Shown here one piece after another: positions 33,635 to 43,451 of a DNA stretch of 63,545 nt. The DNA is from an uncultured Spirochaetaceae bacterium. Lineage in GTDB: Bacteria; Spirochaetota; Spirochaetia; Sphaerochaetales; Sphaerochaetaceae. The notes beneath the pieces were generated by a model, which was given only the letters and a program-made list of their open reading frames with translations, was not told where the DNA came from and ran no database searches. Positions within the stretch are counted from its first letter, which is position 1, and every line of letters starts with the position of its first letter. The DNA lies in assembly GCA_944392965.1 (NCBI GenBank), contig CALXYM010000012.1, positions 1 through 63,545 on the forward strand, given 5' to 3'. The position numbers were made by a program, and so were the translations under genes.

Positions 33635-34387
33635 ATGTTCGAGTGCACGTTCCGTAAGGTTGGAGCATTTTATGCGATGCCTGATCTCCATAGCCATGAT
33701 TTCTTTGAACTGTATTATCTTGCATCAGGGGAAAGAAGGTATTTCATTCAGGATACTGTGTTCACTGTACACTCAAAAGGTTTCGTATTCATTAAGCCTG
33801 GATTGCTGCATAAGACCTCCTTCTCTGGGCATGGGGTACATACACGGTATTTTGCATCCATTCCCCGTTCATGGTTATCAGATATCGAGAGTGTGCTCCC
33901 TCCATTCTTTCTCTGTGAAGATCTTCCTGATCTGGAGTATCTTTTTTCCCTTTTGCAGAAAGAGTCTGCAGATGGGGATGATCTGGCCATTTTCAGGTGC
34001 AGAGCGATTGCATCAGAGATAATCACCGTCTCATTCAGAGAATATGTAAAGAGGAATGATGAGAGCGATGATTTCGTGAAAAACGTGGCTGCATTTGTAA
34101 AGAGTAACATCTCAGGAGACCTCTCTCTTGATAGCATATCAAGGCATATGAATCTCAGTCCGACCTATTTTTCTTCCCTTTTCCATCGGAAAACCGGTAT
34201 GAAACTCTCCGATTTCATCAGGTCAAGCCGGGTTGCTGTGGCTGCGGAAGTACTGGAAAAAGGGGGACTTGTGAAAGATGCCTCGACCCTTGCCGGTTTC
34301 TCTGATCCCTCGTATTTCAAGGATGTATTCCGCTCGGTGATGAAAATAAGCCCATCCTCCTATAAGAAACAGTTCTGCAGGCGATGA
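33635..34387 (+). CDS. AraC-family transcriptional regulator
   Basis: The N-terminal cupin-like sensor domain (HSHDFFELYYLASGERRY, about 18-40) is followed by a C-terminal double-HTH AraC domain (LDSISRHMNLSPTYFSSLFHRKTGMKLSDFI and SDPSYFKDVFRSVMKISPSSYKK) at about 155-250. It is a soluble sensor-activator, probably of carbohydrate or stress genes. It is divergent from the second MATE gene and convergent with the TRAP operon; the target is not evident. Confidence 0.9.
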   Translation: MFECTFRKVGAFYAMPDLHSHDFFELYYLASGERRYFIQDTVFTVHSKGFVFIKPGLLHKTSFSGHGVHTRYFASIPRSWLSDIESVLPPFFLCEDLPDLEYLFSLLQKESADGDDLAIFRCRAIASEIITVSFREYVKRNDESDDFVKNVAAFVKSNISGDLSLDSISRHMNLSPTYFSSLFHRKTGMKLSDFIRSSRVAVAAEVLEKGGLVKDASTLAGFSDPSYFKDVFRSVMKISPSSYKKQFCRR

Positions 34388-34391
34388 GAAA

Positions 34392-34415
34392 AGCCCCTGC
34401 GGGAAAGCAGGGGCT
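34392..34415 (-). terminator. Bidirectional terminator between araC-type gene and TRAP operon
   Basis: A perfect 9-bp stem (AGCCCCTGC 34392-34400 with GCAGGGGCT 34407-34415) has a 6-nt loop. On the minus strand it is followed by TTTTCTC and terminates the TRAP operon; on the plus strand a weaker CAGTTAGTTTT follows. Confidence 0.85.
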
Positions 34416-34434
34416 CAGTTAGTTTTCTGACGGA

Positions 34435-36447
34435 TTATACGGATGAGACTTCGTTTTTTCTCTTCATCCCGTATTCATATACGACTACGAGGATGAGTGT
34501 TACCAGTCCAATGAGATCCGTGATTGTTCCAGGTACGACCATGCATAGTCCTGCTGCTGCAAGGATTATGCGGACAAGTGGATTGAGATGACGGCCAAGG
34601 TAGCCGTTCATTGCCGCGGCGATTCCGAATATTCCGAGCAGTGACGTGATACAGATCTGCACGACTTCAAACACGCTGTGCACGTTTATAAAGAGCATCG
34701 CGGGATTAAGGGCGAACACGTAAGGTACGACGAATGCGGCTATAGCCAGCTTCGTGGCTGTTACACCGGTTTTCATCGGATCCGATTTCGCTATTGCTGA
34801 TCCCGCGTAGGCTGCTAAGGCTACTGGCGGTGTGATATCCGCGACTATTCCGAAATAGAACACGAAGAAGTGTGCAGCAACAGCCTCAACATTGAGAGCG
34901 ATGAGGATCGGGGCGCATACACCTGCCATGATACAGTAGTTTGCTGTTGTTGGAACGCCCATTCCGAGCACGATGCAGCAAAGCATCGTCAATACCAGGG
35001 CTATCATGACATAGCCATGGGAGAGCGAGACGATCGTGCCAAGAAGGATGGATGCAAGCCCTGTTACAGTGATGCATCCCGAGATTATTCCAGCAATGCC
35101 GCATGCGACTACGACGGTGATTGAGCTTCTTGATCCGTTCTCGAAAGCATCGAGTATCCAGCGGAATGAGAGGCTGGGTTTCTCACCTTTTTCCTCTTCC
35201 TCATCTCCATCCTTCGTGAATGCAATATGGGGGATTATCTTATGGATGACACCGACAACCATAGCAACGAGTATGGATAGGGTAGCAGAGTAGGCCATCG
35301 TATATGTGTTTGATCCTACGAGGTAGATGAGTGCGATGAGTGGAAGGAGAAGATAAAGTTCCTTCAGAAGCTCCTTTGGTTTAGGAAGTGCTTCTTTTGG
35401 AATCCCCTGCATTCCCATCTTCTTCGCCTCAAGGTGTACGGCGATGAATATTCCCGTGAAGTAGAGCACTGCAGGAAGGATTGCCATCACCGCGATTCTT
35501 CCATAAGGGACTCCTGTGAACTCAGCCATGAGGAAAGCCGCCGCTCCCATGATAGGAGGCATTATCTGGCCACCCGTGGAGGCCGCGGCCTCTACTGCAG
35601 CTGCGAACTCCGGACGATAACCCATCTTCTTCATCATCGGGATGGTTATAGAGCCTGAGCCTACTGTATTTGCAACAGAAGAACCGGATGCCATGCCTTC
35701 CAGTGCGGATGCGACGACTGCAACCTTCGCTGGCCCTCCTGTAAAACGTCCAACAGCGGCGTTTGCGAAGCGGATGAAGAAGTCCGCAACTCCCGTGCGT
35801 TCCAGAAACGCTCCGAAAATGATGAATATCACGATGTATTTGACACATACTCCCACCGGTGTGGAGAATATGCCGTTCGCAGTATAGAATAACGTCCTGA
35901 TGAGCTGAGGAACGCTTATACCGCTAATGAGTGTATAGATTACAAGCACACCTGCCACGCAGAGGATCGGAAGTCCGACACATCTTCTGCAAAGCTCTAC
36001 TAGTGCAAGTATACCGATTGCTCCTATCACCATGTACATTGGATTTGCCATGATTCTTGCAGAAAGTCTTATGACGTTCATAGCGTTTGCCGCATAGAAG
36101 AAATAAGCCCCGGATCCGACGATCATGATTATTATATCGTACCATGGCATGTGATTGACCCTTTCATGACCTTTCTTCACGGGGAATGTTAAAAAGCCTA
36201 ACAGGACGATCATGCCCATAAAGACAGAGTAACGTACCTCCTGAAGAGTGGTGAGAAAGATCGCATCGATGATGCAGTAGATGGCAAAAGCCGCCATCAG
36301 GTAATGGATGATCTTCTTAGGAAGTCCTTCCCATACCCTGGTATTGGATTCCCTGTCATATTTCTTCATTACCGCTTCTACGTCAGCCATCGTCCCTACT
36401 GAATCGTCATATACAAATTCCTTGTTTTCTTTCGTTTTCTTTTTCAA
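34435..36447 (-). CDS. TRAP transporter fused permease (DctQM type, TAXI family)
   Basis: The 670-residue integral membrane protein has a small-subunit-like N-terminal part (about residues 45-190, four TM) fused to a large DctM-like part with many TM segments. Typical DctM motifs are EGMASGSSVANTVGSGSITIPMM and GGQIMPPIMGAAAFLM. Fused permeases of this size are characteristic of TAXI-TRAP systems, which import organic acids or amino acids using Na+ gradients. It lies downstream of its binding-protein gene, separated by a partial terminator. Confidence 0.9.
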   Translation of the reverse strand: MKKKTKENKEFVYDDSVGTMADVEAVMKKYDRESNTRVWEGLPKKIIHYLMAAFAIYCIIDAIFLTTLQEVRYSVFMGMIVLLGFLTFPVKKGHERVNHMPWYDIIIMIVGSGAYFFYAANAMNVIRLSARIMANPMYMVIGAIGILALVELCRRCVGLPILCVAGVLVIYTLISGISVPQLIRTLFYTANGIFSTPVGVCVKYIVIFIIFGAFLERTGVADFFIRFANAAVGRFTGGPAKVAVVASALEGMASGSSVANTVGSGSITIPMMKKMGYRPEFAAAVEAAASTGGQIMPPIMGAAAFLMAEFTGVPYGRIAVMAILPAVLYFTGIFIAVHLEAKKMGMQGIPKEALPKPKELLKELYLLLPLIALIYLVGSNTYTMAYSATLSILVAMVVGVIHKIIPHIAFTKDGDEEEEKGEKPSLSFRWILDAFENGSRSSITVVVACGIAGIISGCITVTGLASILLGTIVSLSHGYVMIALVLTMLCCIVLGMGVPTTANYCIMAGVCAPILIALNVEAVAAHFFVFYFGIVADITPPVALAAYAGSAIAKSDPMKTGVTATKLAIAAFVVPYVFALNPAMLFINVHSVFEVVQICITSLLGIFGIAAAMNGYLGRHLNPLVRIILAAAGLCMVVPGTITDLIGLVTLILVVVYEYGMKRKNEVSSV

Positions 36448-36474
36448 ATGAAACTCCTGTGTTTTGAGAATAAA

Positions 36475-36499
36475 AAAGGCTGTCGTTTAAACAGCCTTT
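36475..36499 (-). terminator. Partial terminator between TAXI binding-protein and permease genes
   Basis: AAAGGCTGT (36475-36483) pairs with ACAGCCTTT (36491-36499), a 9-bp stem followed on the minus strand by a run of T. It sits 17 nt past the binding-protein stop and probably lowers permease expression relative to the binding protein. Confidence 0.75.
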
Positions 36500-36515
36500 A
36501 GTGAGAAAAGCCGTC

Positions 36516-37481
36516 TTATTTTGTCGGAACCTCTATTCCCTGTTCTGCGAAATATCTTGCAGCACCTGGATGATATGGCACTGTCGTTATAGAGGATGCA
36601 AATCCAAGATCAAGCTCATTGCCCTTATCATGGCTCTTTGCGATGGCGTCCTTGTCATTGAAGATAGTTGATACCACGTCATATGCCGCATCTTCGGAAA
36701 CATCATCCTTTGCAATAATCACGGCACCGACCGCTACTGTCTGGCAGTCCTCATCCGTACCGTATACGCTGGCTGGAATCGTATAGGGACTGTAGTAGGG
36801 GGATGTCTCAAGCAGTTTCGCAATATGCTCATCATCGATGGAGACAAGGCGTACCTTATGTGTTGTTGCGAGAGTTGAGACTGCAACCGTCGGTGCTCCT
36901 GCTACGACGAATGCCGCATCGATTTTTCCATCCTGGAGAGCGTCAACGCTGTCTCCGAAGCTCTGGTAAGTTGCACTTATGTCATTTTCCGTGATTCCAT
37001 AAGCACCAAGGATATCGAGAGCGTTATAGTATACTCCTGACCCTGATGAACCTATGGATACCCTCTTTCCTTTCAAATCCGCAACCGTTTTTATGTTTGG
37101 GTCGAGAGTCACGATCTGAACCTGCTCCATGTAGAGGGCTGCGATTGTTGAGAAGTCCGTAATCGCTCCCGTCTCAGCAAAGAGGTTTGTTCCGTTATAT
37201 GCGTAGCTCATTACATCGGTCTGCACGAATCCCAGCTGATAGCTTCCCATGTCCATCATTTCAATGTTGTCCTGGCTTCCTGCGCTTACGACAGCTACGA
37301 CTGGAGTATCGGTCTCTGATGAGATCCTCTGGGCAAGGACGTTACCGAATCCATAATAGGTTCCCTGATCTCCACCTGTTCCAAAGCGCAGCGTTCCACC
37401 AGATTCGCTGCCACCCTGAGCCATCAGAGGGGATGCGATGATCAGTGCTATAAGAGCTATTAATGCAAATGTTCTTTTCAT
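36516..37481 (-). CDS. TAXI-family TRAP transporter solute-binding protein
   Basis: A signal peptide (ALIALIIASPLMAQGG) is followed by the TAXI fold: FGTGGDQGTYYGFGNVLA (ligand-pocket start), SAGSQDNIEMMDMGSYQLGFVQTD, VSIGSSGSGVYYNALDIL and QDGKIDAAFVVAGAP. It is exported and captures the substrate for the fused permease. TAXI proteins often bind glutamate or small organic acids; the ligand here is undetermined. The gene is first in a two-gene minus-strand operon, and the 282 bp upstream (37482-37763) holds no gene. Confidence 0.9.
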   Translation of the reverse strand: MKRTFALIALIALIIASPLMAQGGSESGGTLRFGTGGDQGTYYGFGNVLAQRISSETDTPVVAVVSAGSQDNIEMMDMGSYQLGFVQTDVMSYAYNGTNLFAETGAITDFSTIAALYMEQVQIVTLDPNIKTVADLKGKRVSIGSSGSGVYYNALDILGAYGITENDISATYQSFGDSVDALQDGKIDAAFVVAGAPTVAVSTLATTHKVRLVSIDDEHIAKLLETSPYYSPYTIPASVYGTDEDCQTVAVGAVIIAKDDVSEDAAYDVVSTIFNDKDAIAKSHDKGNELDLGFASSITTVPYHPGAARYFAEQGIEVPTK

Positions 37482-37728
37482 TATGGCCTCCTAAAGACAT
37501 CCAGAAGAAACTGGAATTTATGAAACATGAAAAAACTGTCCCATTGGAGTAACTATCGATGAAAATGTGAATAGTGTCAATGCTCTTTGCCTATTATATG
37601 CATAATATTGAATATTTATGCGAAATTTCTTGTATATTATTTCAAATAAGATAGTTTTTTCTGCCTGCTTTTGCTCAATGGCATCTTTCAGGTGTTTTTC
37701 AAATGGAGAAGGGGATGTGTTTAAATAA

Positions 37729-37744
37729 GGCCCGGAGCCGGGCC
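37729..37744 (-). terminator. Terminator of the D-peptide locus
   Basis: GGCCCGG (37729-37735) pairs with CCGGGCC (37738-37744). Only 2 nt separate the 7-bp arms, so a few inner pairs must open to form the loop. On the minus strand TTATTT follows. It lies 20 nt beyond the last gene of the locus (stop at 37764). Confidence 0.7.
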
Positions 37745-37763
37745 TCATGGGAATATCTGAATT

Positions 37764-38804
37764 TCAGTGTTTGTCAGAGTATGCATTCAATGAATTCGCC
37801 AGATACTCCATTTCCTTCTTTCCATAACGTTGATCAAGCTGTATGGAACATATGTGATCATAGATATAGGATGCGCCCTTGTAGCGTGAAATATCGTCGA
37901 TCATTGGAGGTATAGGCCAGTACACGGTGGATGCGATCTTTCTTTCCCTGAGAAATCTCTGCAGGTCATCCCTGTTATCTGCAAACAGAGAAAAGTGACT
38001 GGGAACATCATTGTCCTTAAGGCTCATGAATATAGGACGCCATCCCCTTGGCTTAGAGAGATTGGAGATGACCGTTTTGAAATTAGATCTTCTTTTTTTC
38101 TCCATGGCTTTAAAGTTGAAATGTCGTATGATATCCACTGAATACTCATCCGATGAATATGCGTCGAATATTTCCCTCAGTCGTAACTCCGTATCCCAGA
38201 ACGTCTCACTTGCTTTCGCATTATATGAGTCATCTCCGGTCTCTATGGCCTTAGACCTTTCCTCCATCGCCTTGTATCGTCCCTTCATATGTTCTTCGTC
38301 AACAGGAAGCAGGGGGAAGGTGAATGCTCCAGAGGACTTTGTCGCAATACCTCCTGAGGCGATACCCATCCATTTACGAAGAGAACCTGCAGCGTAATCG
38401 GCTTTTGGATCGGGGTAGGTAGGGGAGTGTGTGGTATCGTGAAGAATGGTTATCCCTTTTTTATGGCAGATATCGATGAAGGTATCGTCATAGGTGAGGA
38501 AACCGTAATATCCACAGAGATTCATTACTCCGACACCTTCAAGATCATCTTCCTTAAAAAGAGGTTTTAACCCGTCAGGATCGATGTCATAAAAGCGGAG
38601 GCTGTAACCTGCTTTCTGATAGGAGGCCAACACGGTCTCACATGTATATGCTGGAACATATGCGATCTTTTTCTTTGAACTTCCCATGTCTTTCAGACAG
38701 GCATAGATCGCACATCGTCCTGACATCGTATAAATCGTGTTTGGCCTCTCCTCCGTTAGCCTTCCGGCTGCCTTTTCAAGTTCAAACATTCCTCCGATAA
38801 CCAT
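37764..38804 (-). CDS. PLP-dependent aminotransferase-fold protein (DegT/class V-like)
   Basis: The 346-residue protein has features of fold-type I PLP enzymes of the DegT/DnrJ type: an N-terminal SGRCAIYACL helix, VPAYTCETVL, the cofactor Asp in ILHDTTHSPTY and the Schiff-base Lys candidate in GSLRKWMG. The C-terminal part (VPSHFSLFADNRDDLQRFL...IASTVYWP) matches the small domain. It ends the D-peptide operon, 12 nt after the M42 gene, so a role in amino-acid or amino-sugar conversion is plausible. The substrate is not evident. Confidence 0.7.
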   Translation of the reverse strand: MVIGGMFELEKAAGRLTEERPNTIYTMSGRCAIYACLKDMGSSKKKIAYVPAYTCETVLASYQKAGYSLRFYDIDPDGLKPLFKEDDLEGVGVMNLCGYYGFLTYDDTFIDICHKKGITILHDTTHSPTYPDPKADYAAGSLRKWMGIASGGIATKSSGAFTFPLLPVDEEHMKGRYKAMEERSKAIETGDDSYNAKASETFWDTELRLREIFDAYSSDEYSVDIIRHFNFKAMEKKRRSNFKTVISNLSKPRGWRPIFMSLKDNDVPSHFSLFADNRDDLQRFLRERKIASTVYWPIPPMIDDISRYKGASYIYDHICSIQLDQRYGKKEMEYLANSLNAYSDKH

Positions 38805-38816
38805 TTCCCCTCTCCT

Positions 38817-39902
38817 TTAAAAAGATCTGATCGTCTCTTCGTCGATTCTTCTCAGTATCTCCGTGACAAGTTTTATTCCATTCTTATAGTCTTCAAAGGA
38901 TGAGTATCCGTAATGTGTATGAGCATAGCGGACTGGAATTCCGACGACTATTACCGGTACCCCAAGGTGTCCCATATGGATTGGTGCTCCATCGGTAGCT
39001 CCTCCTGTCCTTACAGCGGTCTGAACGGGTATCGAAAGTTCTTTAGCAAGGTTCAGTGCATAACGCTGGAAACGTGGATTTGTGATCATCCTCGCATCTA
39101 TATGACGGAGCATGGGGCCTTTCTTCAGCGCAGTCTGTATCTGGTATGAGGGTACGACCGTATCGTCCGCAGGACAACCTTCGAAACAGATTGCAAGGGA
39201 AGGTTTTACCCTTTCAACTGTGACAGTGGCACCCCTTGTACCGACTTCTTCCTGACTTGCAAAGGCTCCCACCACGTCAACACCGAGCGTTTGACCTTTC
39301 AACTCTTTCAGAGTCTCAATGATGGAGGCGCAGCCAAGCCTGTTATCAAAAGCTTTTCCTCTCATTATTCCATGTTTCTCGTCATATGAGAAAACCGCTT
39401 CTGGCACGACTGGGGCCGCTATCTCGATATGGAAGTCGTTTACAACCTCATCCATGCTTGTCGCCCCTACGTCGATCACGAGTGATGATATTTCCAGAGG
39501 AGCCTTCCTCTCTGCCTCGCTCATGTAGTGCGGTGGTTTTGATGCCACTACACCCGGGATGTATACGCCGTCACTGTTCCTTACTTGAACTAAATGTGCC
39601 GGAATATTCGAGGCAACCCATCCTCCTATCGTAATAAACTCAAGCATTCCATCTGGTCTTATCGCCCTTACCATGAATCCAACCTCATCAGTATGGGCAT
39701 CAAGCTGTACCACAGGCCTCTTTCCCGTATTCTCATTACGAGAGAGATAGAGATTCCTCATGCAGTCCTCATCGAAAGTTCCAAGACCATCCCCGTATTT
39801 CCTGACAACGGAGAGCACGTCATCCTCGAATCCAGATATTCCATTCGCATTGCTGATCTCCGAGAGCAGGGAAAGTGCATTTAATTCGTTCATAATATTC
39901 AC
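38817..39902 (-). CDS. M42-family aminopeptidase
   Basis: The 361-residue dizinc aminopeptidase has characteristic motifs: LDAHTDEVGFMV (metal His/Asp), KAFDNRLGCA (bridging Asp), SQEEVGTRGA (catalytic and metal Glu), AICFEG (metal Asp/Glu region) and a late YAHTHYGYSS metal His. M42 enzymes form dodecameric tetrahedral particles that trim short peptides in the cytoplasm. It follows the dppA-like gene and probably hydrolyses imported peptides. Confidence 0.9.
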   Translation of the reverse strand: MNIMNELNALSLLSEISNANGISGFEDDVLSVVRKYGDGLGTFDEDCMRNLYLSRNENTGKRPVVQLDAHTDEVGFMVRAIRPDGMLEFITIGGWVASNIPAHLVQVRNSDGVYIPGVVASKPPHYMSEAERKAPLEISSLVIDVGATSMDEVVNDFHIEIAAPVVPEAVFSYDEKHGIMRGKAFDNRLGCASIIETLKELKGQTLGVDVVGAFASQEEVGTRGATVTVERVKPSLAICFEGCPADDTVVPSYQIQTALKKGPMLRHIDARMITNPRFQRYALNLAKELSIPVQTAVRTGGATDGAPIHMGHLGVPVIVVGIPVRYAHTHYGYSSFEDYKNGIKLVTEILRRIDEETIRSF

Positions 39903-39910
39903 CTTTAAAT

Positions 39911-39932
39911 AAGGAGGGTCAGAACCCTCCTT
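39911..39932 (-). terminator. Intercistronic hairpin after the peptide-binding protein gene
   Basis: AAGGAGGGT (39911-39919) pairs with ACCCTCCTT (39924-39932), a 9-bp stem with a 4-nt loop. It sits between the binding-protein stop (39955) and the M42 start (39902). On the minus strand ATTTAAAG follows. It is probably a partial terminator or a 3' stabiliser. Confidence 0.65.
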
Positions 39933-39954
39933 TTGATTTTCTTATATTATCAGA

Positions 39955-41487
39955 CTAGTTTCTTACCTGTACGTTCTCAAGTTTGTGGTAGCCGATCGGA
40001 TCTGGCTCGAAGCCTTCAACCTTGTTACTTGCTCCTGCATTGAGCGTCGTATAGATGATAGGAGCGTTGTTGCTAAGATCCTTGAGATAGATTGCAAGTT
40101 CCTTGTATGCCTCAAGACGTGCGTCCTGATCTGAACTCGTTCTTCCAATCTCGACAAGTTCATCTACCTTGGCATCGTTCGTAAAACTCCTATTTCCCGC
40201 TGCACCCTGCTGTGATGAATGCTCAAGAGAGTAATAGGTGTAATCCGCATCCTTTGTACTTGTTACCCATCCGAAGTAACCCATGTCATGCTCTCCTGCG
40301 GTCGTTCTCGAGATGAAAGCACCGAATTCAAGAACCTCAACACGACAGTCGATTCCGATCTCCCTGAACATCTCCTGGATGGCCTGGCACATCTCAACTC
40401 TTTCCTGATTATTGTTTACCCAGAGTGTACAACTGAATCCGTTTGGATAGCCTGCTTCTTTAAGGAGCTGCTTTGCCTTTTCTGGATTGTATTCATAATC
40501 TCCTGGGTTGTAGTAACCGAATACCGCTGGTGCAACGAGTGCGTTGGCAACCTCTCCTGAACCTCCGTTTACGGTGTCAACGAGGAGCTGCCGATCGATT
40601 GCCATGCTTAAAGCCTGACGCACGAGTTTGTTGTCGAATGGAGCCTTATTCATGTTGAACGTGATGTAGTAGCATGAAAGGGAAGGAATTTCATACAGCG
40701 TCAGGTCTCTTGCCTCTGATACGCGTCTTGCATCGCTTCTGAGAAGATCATATGCGATGTCGACCTCTCCCGTCTCGAGGGCAATGGTTCTCTGAGCTGC
40801 TTCAGGGATGACCTTCATCACGAGGTTCTTCGTCTTTGGCTCTCCTGCATAATACTCATCGTATGCCTCCAGTTTCACGCTGTCGTTCTGAGACCAGGAT
40901 ACGAACTTATAAGGGCCGGAACCGACTGGGGCCGTCTTGAGGATATCCGGATTTGCAGAGACGTAATCCATTGGTACGATGGCTGCAAATGGTACCGCGA
41001 GATTTCTCAGTGCCGGTGCATATGGCGCATCCGTCGTGACTGTAACGGTATAATCATCGTCAACTGTTACTGTATCGATGAAGTCCACGATATATGAGAT
41101 GGAAGGGGAAGCGATAGCCCTGTCCAGGGAGAATTTGACATCCTCTGCCGTGAGATCCTCACCATTATGGAATTTAAGTCCCTCTCGGATGTGGAAGCGG
41201 TAGGTGGTATCATCAATCTGCTCCCAGGATTGAGCAATCTGCGGGATGATCTCACCTGTCTCCTGATTGACATCCACGAGTGTGTCATAGATGTGGTTCG
41301 TCACTGCGACGGCAGGGGTTTCCTTTCCCACATGAGGATCGAAAGATGTCACATCCGCACCCTGTGCGAAGATGATGGTATCCTTGTATCCACCCTCTGA
41401 TGAGGATGAACGCTCAGAGGAACCTCCTGCGAAAGCGAAGGAACCGATTACGATTAAAATTAGAAAGAATACGAGATGTTTTTTCAT
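39955..41487 (-). CDS. DppA/OppA-type peptide ABC transporter binding protein
   Basis: The 510-residue SBP_bac_5 protein has a signal peptide (IVIGSFAFAGGSSERS). Family signatures include TSFDPHVGKETPAVAVTNHIYD, the YRFHIREGLKFHNGEDLTAEDVKFSL block (about 90-115) and VRQALSMAIDRQLLVDTV. Encoded after the membrane and ATPase genes of the same importer, it probably captures di- or oligopeptides. The neighbouring D-aminopeptidase and M42 genes suggest D-amino-acid-containing peptides from peptidoglycan. Confidence 0.9.
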   Translation of the reverse strand: MKKHLVFFLILIVIGSFAFAGGSSERSSSSEGGYKDTIIFAQGADVTSFDPHVGKETPAVAVTNHIYDTLVDVNQETGEIIPQIAQSWEQIDDTTYRFHIREGLKFHNGEDLTAEDVKFSLDRAIASPSISYIVDFIDTVTVDDDYTVTVTTDAPYAPALRNLAVPFAAIVPMDYVSANPDILKTAPVGSGPYKFVSWSQNDSVKLEAYDEYYAGEPKTKNLVMKVIPEAAQRTIALETGEVDIAYDLLRSDARRVSEARDLTLYEIPSLSCYYITFNMNKAPFDNKLVRQALSMAIDRQLLVDTVNGGSGEVANALVAPAVFGYYNPGDYEYNPEKAKQLLKEAGYPNGFSCTLWVNNNQERVEMCQAIQEMFREIGIDCRVEVLEFGAFISRTTAGEHDMGYFGWVTSTKDADYTYYSLEHSSQQGAAGNRSFTNDAKVDELVEIGRTSSDQDARLEAYKELAIYLKDLSNNAPIIYTTLNAGASNKVEGFEPDPIGYHKLENVQVRN

Positions 41488-41520
41488 TTCTCCTTCTCCT
41501 TATGTTGTTTTCTTATAATT

Positions 41521-42471
41521 TCAAGCTAGGATGCATGCCGCCTGATGGCCATCTTCAACCTCTTTCAGCGGAATATCTGCACCACGGCACTTATCACATG
41601 CGAACTGACAGCGTTTTGCGAACCTGCATCCCGGTTCGGGATCAATGGGGCTTGTAAGCTCTCCCTGGAGGATTATCCTGTTCGCCTTGAAATCCGGATC
41701 AGGGACGGGGATAGCTGAGAGAAGAGCCTTGGTATAGGGGTGTACCGGATTTGCAAAAAGACGCTTTGCCGGGGCTTTCTCAACTATCTTTCCAAGATAC
41801 ATCACGATGATCTCATCACTTATGTGTTTGACCACTGAAAGATCATGAGTGATGAATAGATACGTGAATCCGAACTGTGCCTGAAGATCCTGCATTAGGT
41901 TCAGAACCTGAGCACGGATTGATACATCCAGTGCCGATACCGGCTCATCACAGACTATGAACTTCGGATTGAGTGCAAGGGCCCTCGCGATTCCAACCCT
42001 CTGCCTTCGACCTCCATCCAGCTCATGAGGGTAGCTGTTTATGAGCCTGGCTGCGATTCCTACGAGATCCATGTACTCTCTCACTTTCTTGTCGATTGCT
42101 TTCTTATCCTTCCTGCTTACAAGGTTCTGTATCAGAAGGCTTTCTTCAATCGTCTCATAGACCGTCATTCTCGGATTCAGGGATGCGAAAGGATCTTGGA
42201 AGATGATCTGCATCTCCTGCCTGAAAGGCTTCATCTGTTTCCCGTTCAGTTCCGTGATCTCCTTGTCCTCGAAGAATATCTTCCCGCTAGTTGGCTCATG
42301 CAGTTTTAATATCGTTCTTCCAAGGGTGGACTTACCACATCCGGATTCTCCTACGACACCAAGCGTCTTTCCTCTCTCAATTGAGAAGGTCACGTCATCA
42401 ACCGCATGGAGAATGCCATGTGGTGTTGCGAAATATTTCTTTAAATTCTCTACTCTGACAAGATCACTCAT
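41521..42471 (-). CDS. DppF/OppF-type peptide ABC transporter ATPase
   Basis: The 316-residue ABC ATPase has Walker [11 protein letters not shown]-loop IFQDPF, a signature region reading [15 protein letters not shown], Walker [15 protein letters not shown] and the OppF-type C-terminal Cys cluster (CRFAKRC, ACDKC) that binds an iron-sulfur cluster in related subunits. The signature has Asp in place of Ser in LSGG, a tolerated variation in some family members. It overlaps the DppD-like gene by 8 nt and works as its heterodimer partner. Confidence 0.92.
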   Translation of the reverse strand: MSDLVRVENLKKYFATPHGILHAVDDVTFSIERGKTLGVVGESGCGKSTLGRTILKLHEPTSGKIFFEDKEITELNGKQMKPFRQEMQIIFQDPFASLNPRMTVYETIEESLLIQNLVSRKDKKAIDKKVREYMDLVGIAARLINSYPHELDGGRRQRVGIARALALNPKFIVCDEPVSALDVSIRAQVLNLMQDLQAQFGFTYLFITHDLSVVKHISDEIIVMYLGKIVEKAPAKRLFANPVHPYTKALLSAIPVPDPDFKANRIILQGELTSPIDPEPGCRFAKRCQFACDKCRGADIPLKEVEDGHQAACILA

Positions 42472-43441
42472 TACCCTTCTCCTTCATGAAGCATCTGACA
42501 AGGTGCCCGTTTCCAATATCCCTGATCTCCGGCTGTTCCGTTTTACATCTTTCTGTCGCATACTGACATCTTGGAGAGAATTTGCATCCTTTCGGAAGAT
42601 TTGTCGGATCCGGCATCATTCCGTTTACGGGGTTGAGCCTCTCGACCTCCTCTGAGAGGGAAGGAATGGATCCAAGAAGTCCGATGGTGTAGGGATGAGC
42701 TGTTTTCTTGAATACCTGATGTAGATCTCCTTCCTCTACTATCTCTCCTGCATATATGATTGCGACACGGTCACAGTTCTGGGCGACGACTCCAAGATCA
42801 TGGGTGATTAAAAGCATGGAAGTATGGAGCTTGTTCTTCAATTCGTTTATCATGTCCAGCACCTGAGCTTGTATTGTCACGTCAAGGGCAGTAGTCGGCT
42901 CATCGGCTATCAAGAGTTTCGGGTTACATGCGAGAGCAATCGCAATGATCACCCTCTGCTTCATTCCACCTGAGAACTGGTGAGGAAACTCTCCTGCTCT
43001 GTCTCTTGGAATACCTACCATCTCAAGCATGTCCCCTGCACTTTCATGAAGTTCTTCTTTCTTCATCTGAGGATTGTGGGACTGTATTACCTCCTCAATC
43101 TGCTCGCCTACGGTCAGGACGGGATTGAGACTTGTCATTGGATCCTGGAAGATCATGGAGATGTCCTTTCCCCTTATTTGCCTTATCTCATGCTCATTTA
43201 ATTTGAGTATATCCTTTCCCCCATACAGGACCTCTCCGCTTTTGATTTTCCCAGGAGGGGAAGGAATGAGCCTCATCAGGCTGCGGGCGAGGGTGGTCTT
43301 ACCTGCACCGGTCTCACCTACGAGGCCGAGGGTCTTTCCAACCTCAAGTCTCAAAGAGACATCGTTCACAGCCTCGACGATCCCGTCATCCGTCTCATAG
43401 TTTATTTTAAGATTCTTTATCTCGAGTAACGTATCTGCCAT
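42464..43441 (-). CDS. DppD/OppD-type peptide ABC transporter ATPase
   Basis: The 325-residue ABC ATPase has Walker [11 protein letters not shown]-loop [12 protein letters not shown], signature FSGGMKQRV, Walker [15 protein letters not shown] and the C-terminal oligopeptide-transporter extension with Cys residues ([14 protein letters not shown]). It pairs with the DppF-like subunit. It overlaps it by 8 nt and is 10 nt from the DppC-like gene. Confidence 0.92.
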   Translation of the reverse strand: MADTLLEIKNLKINYETDDGIVEAVNDVSLRLEVGKTLGLVGETGAGKTTLARSLMRLIPSPPGKIKSGEVLYGGKDILKLNEHEIRQIRGKDISMIFQDPMTSLNPVLTVGEQIEEVIQSHNPQMKKEELHESAGDMLEMVGIPRDRAGEFPHQFSGGMKQRVIIAIALACNPKLLIADEPTTALDVTIQAQVLDMINELKNKLHTSMLLITHDLGVVAQNCDRVAIIYAGEIVEEGDLHQVFKKTAHPYTIGLLGSIPSLSEEVERLNPVNGMMPDPTNLPKGCKFSPRCQYATERCKTEQPEIRDIGNGHLVRCFMKEKGNE

Positions 43442-43451
43442 TCTGTCTCTC

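Noticed and set aside
37518-37748. A 76-codon minus-strand frame in the gap before the TAXI gene
   Set aside because: It spans the terminator hairpin at 37729-37744, lacks a ribosome site and shows no protein-like pattern.
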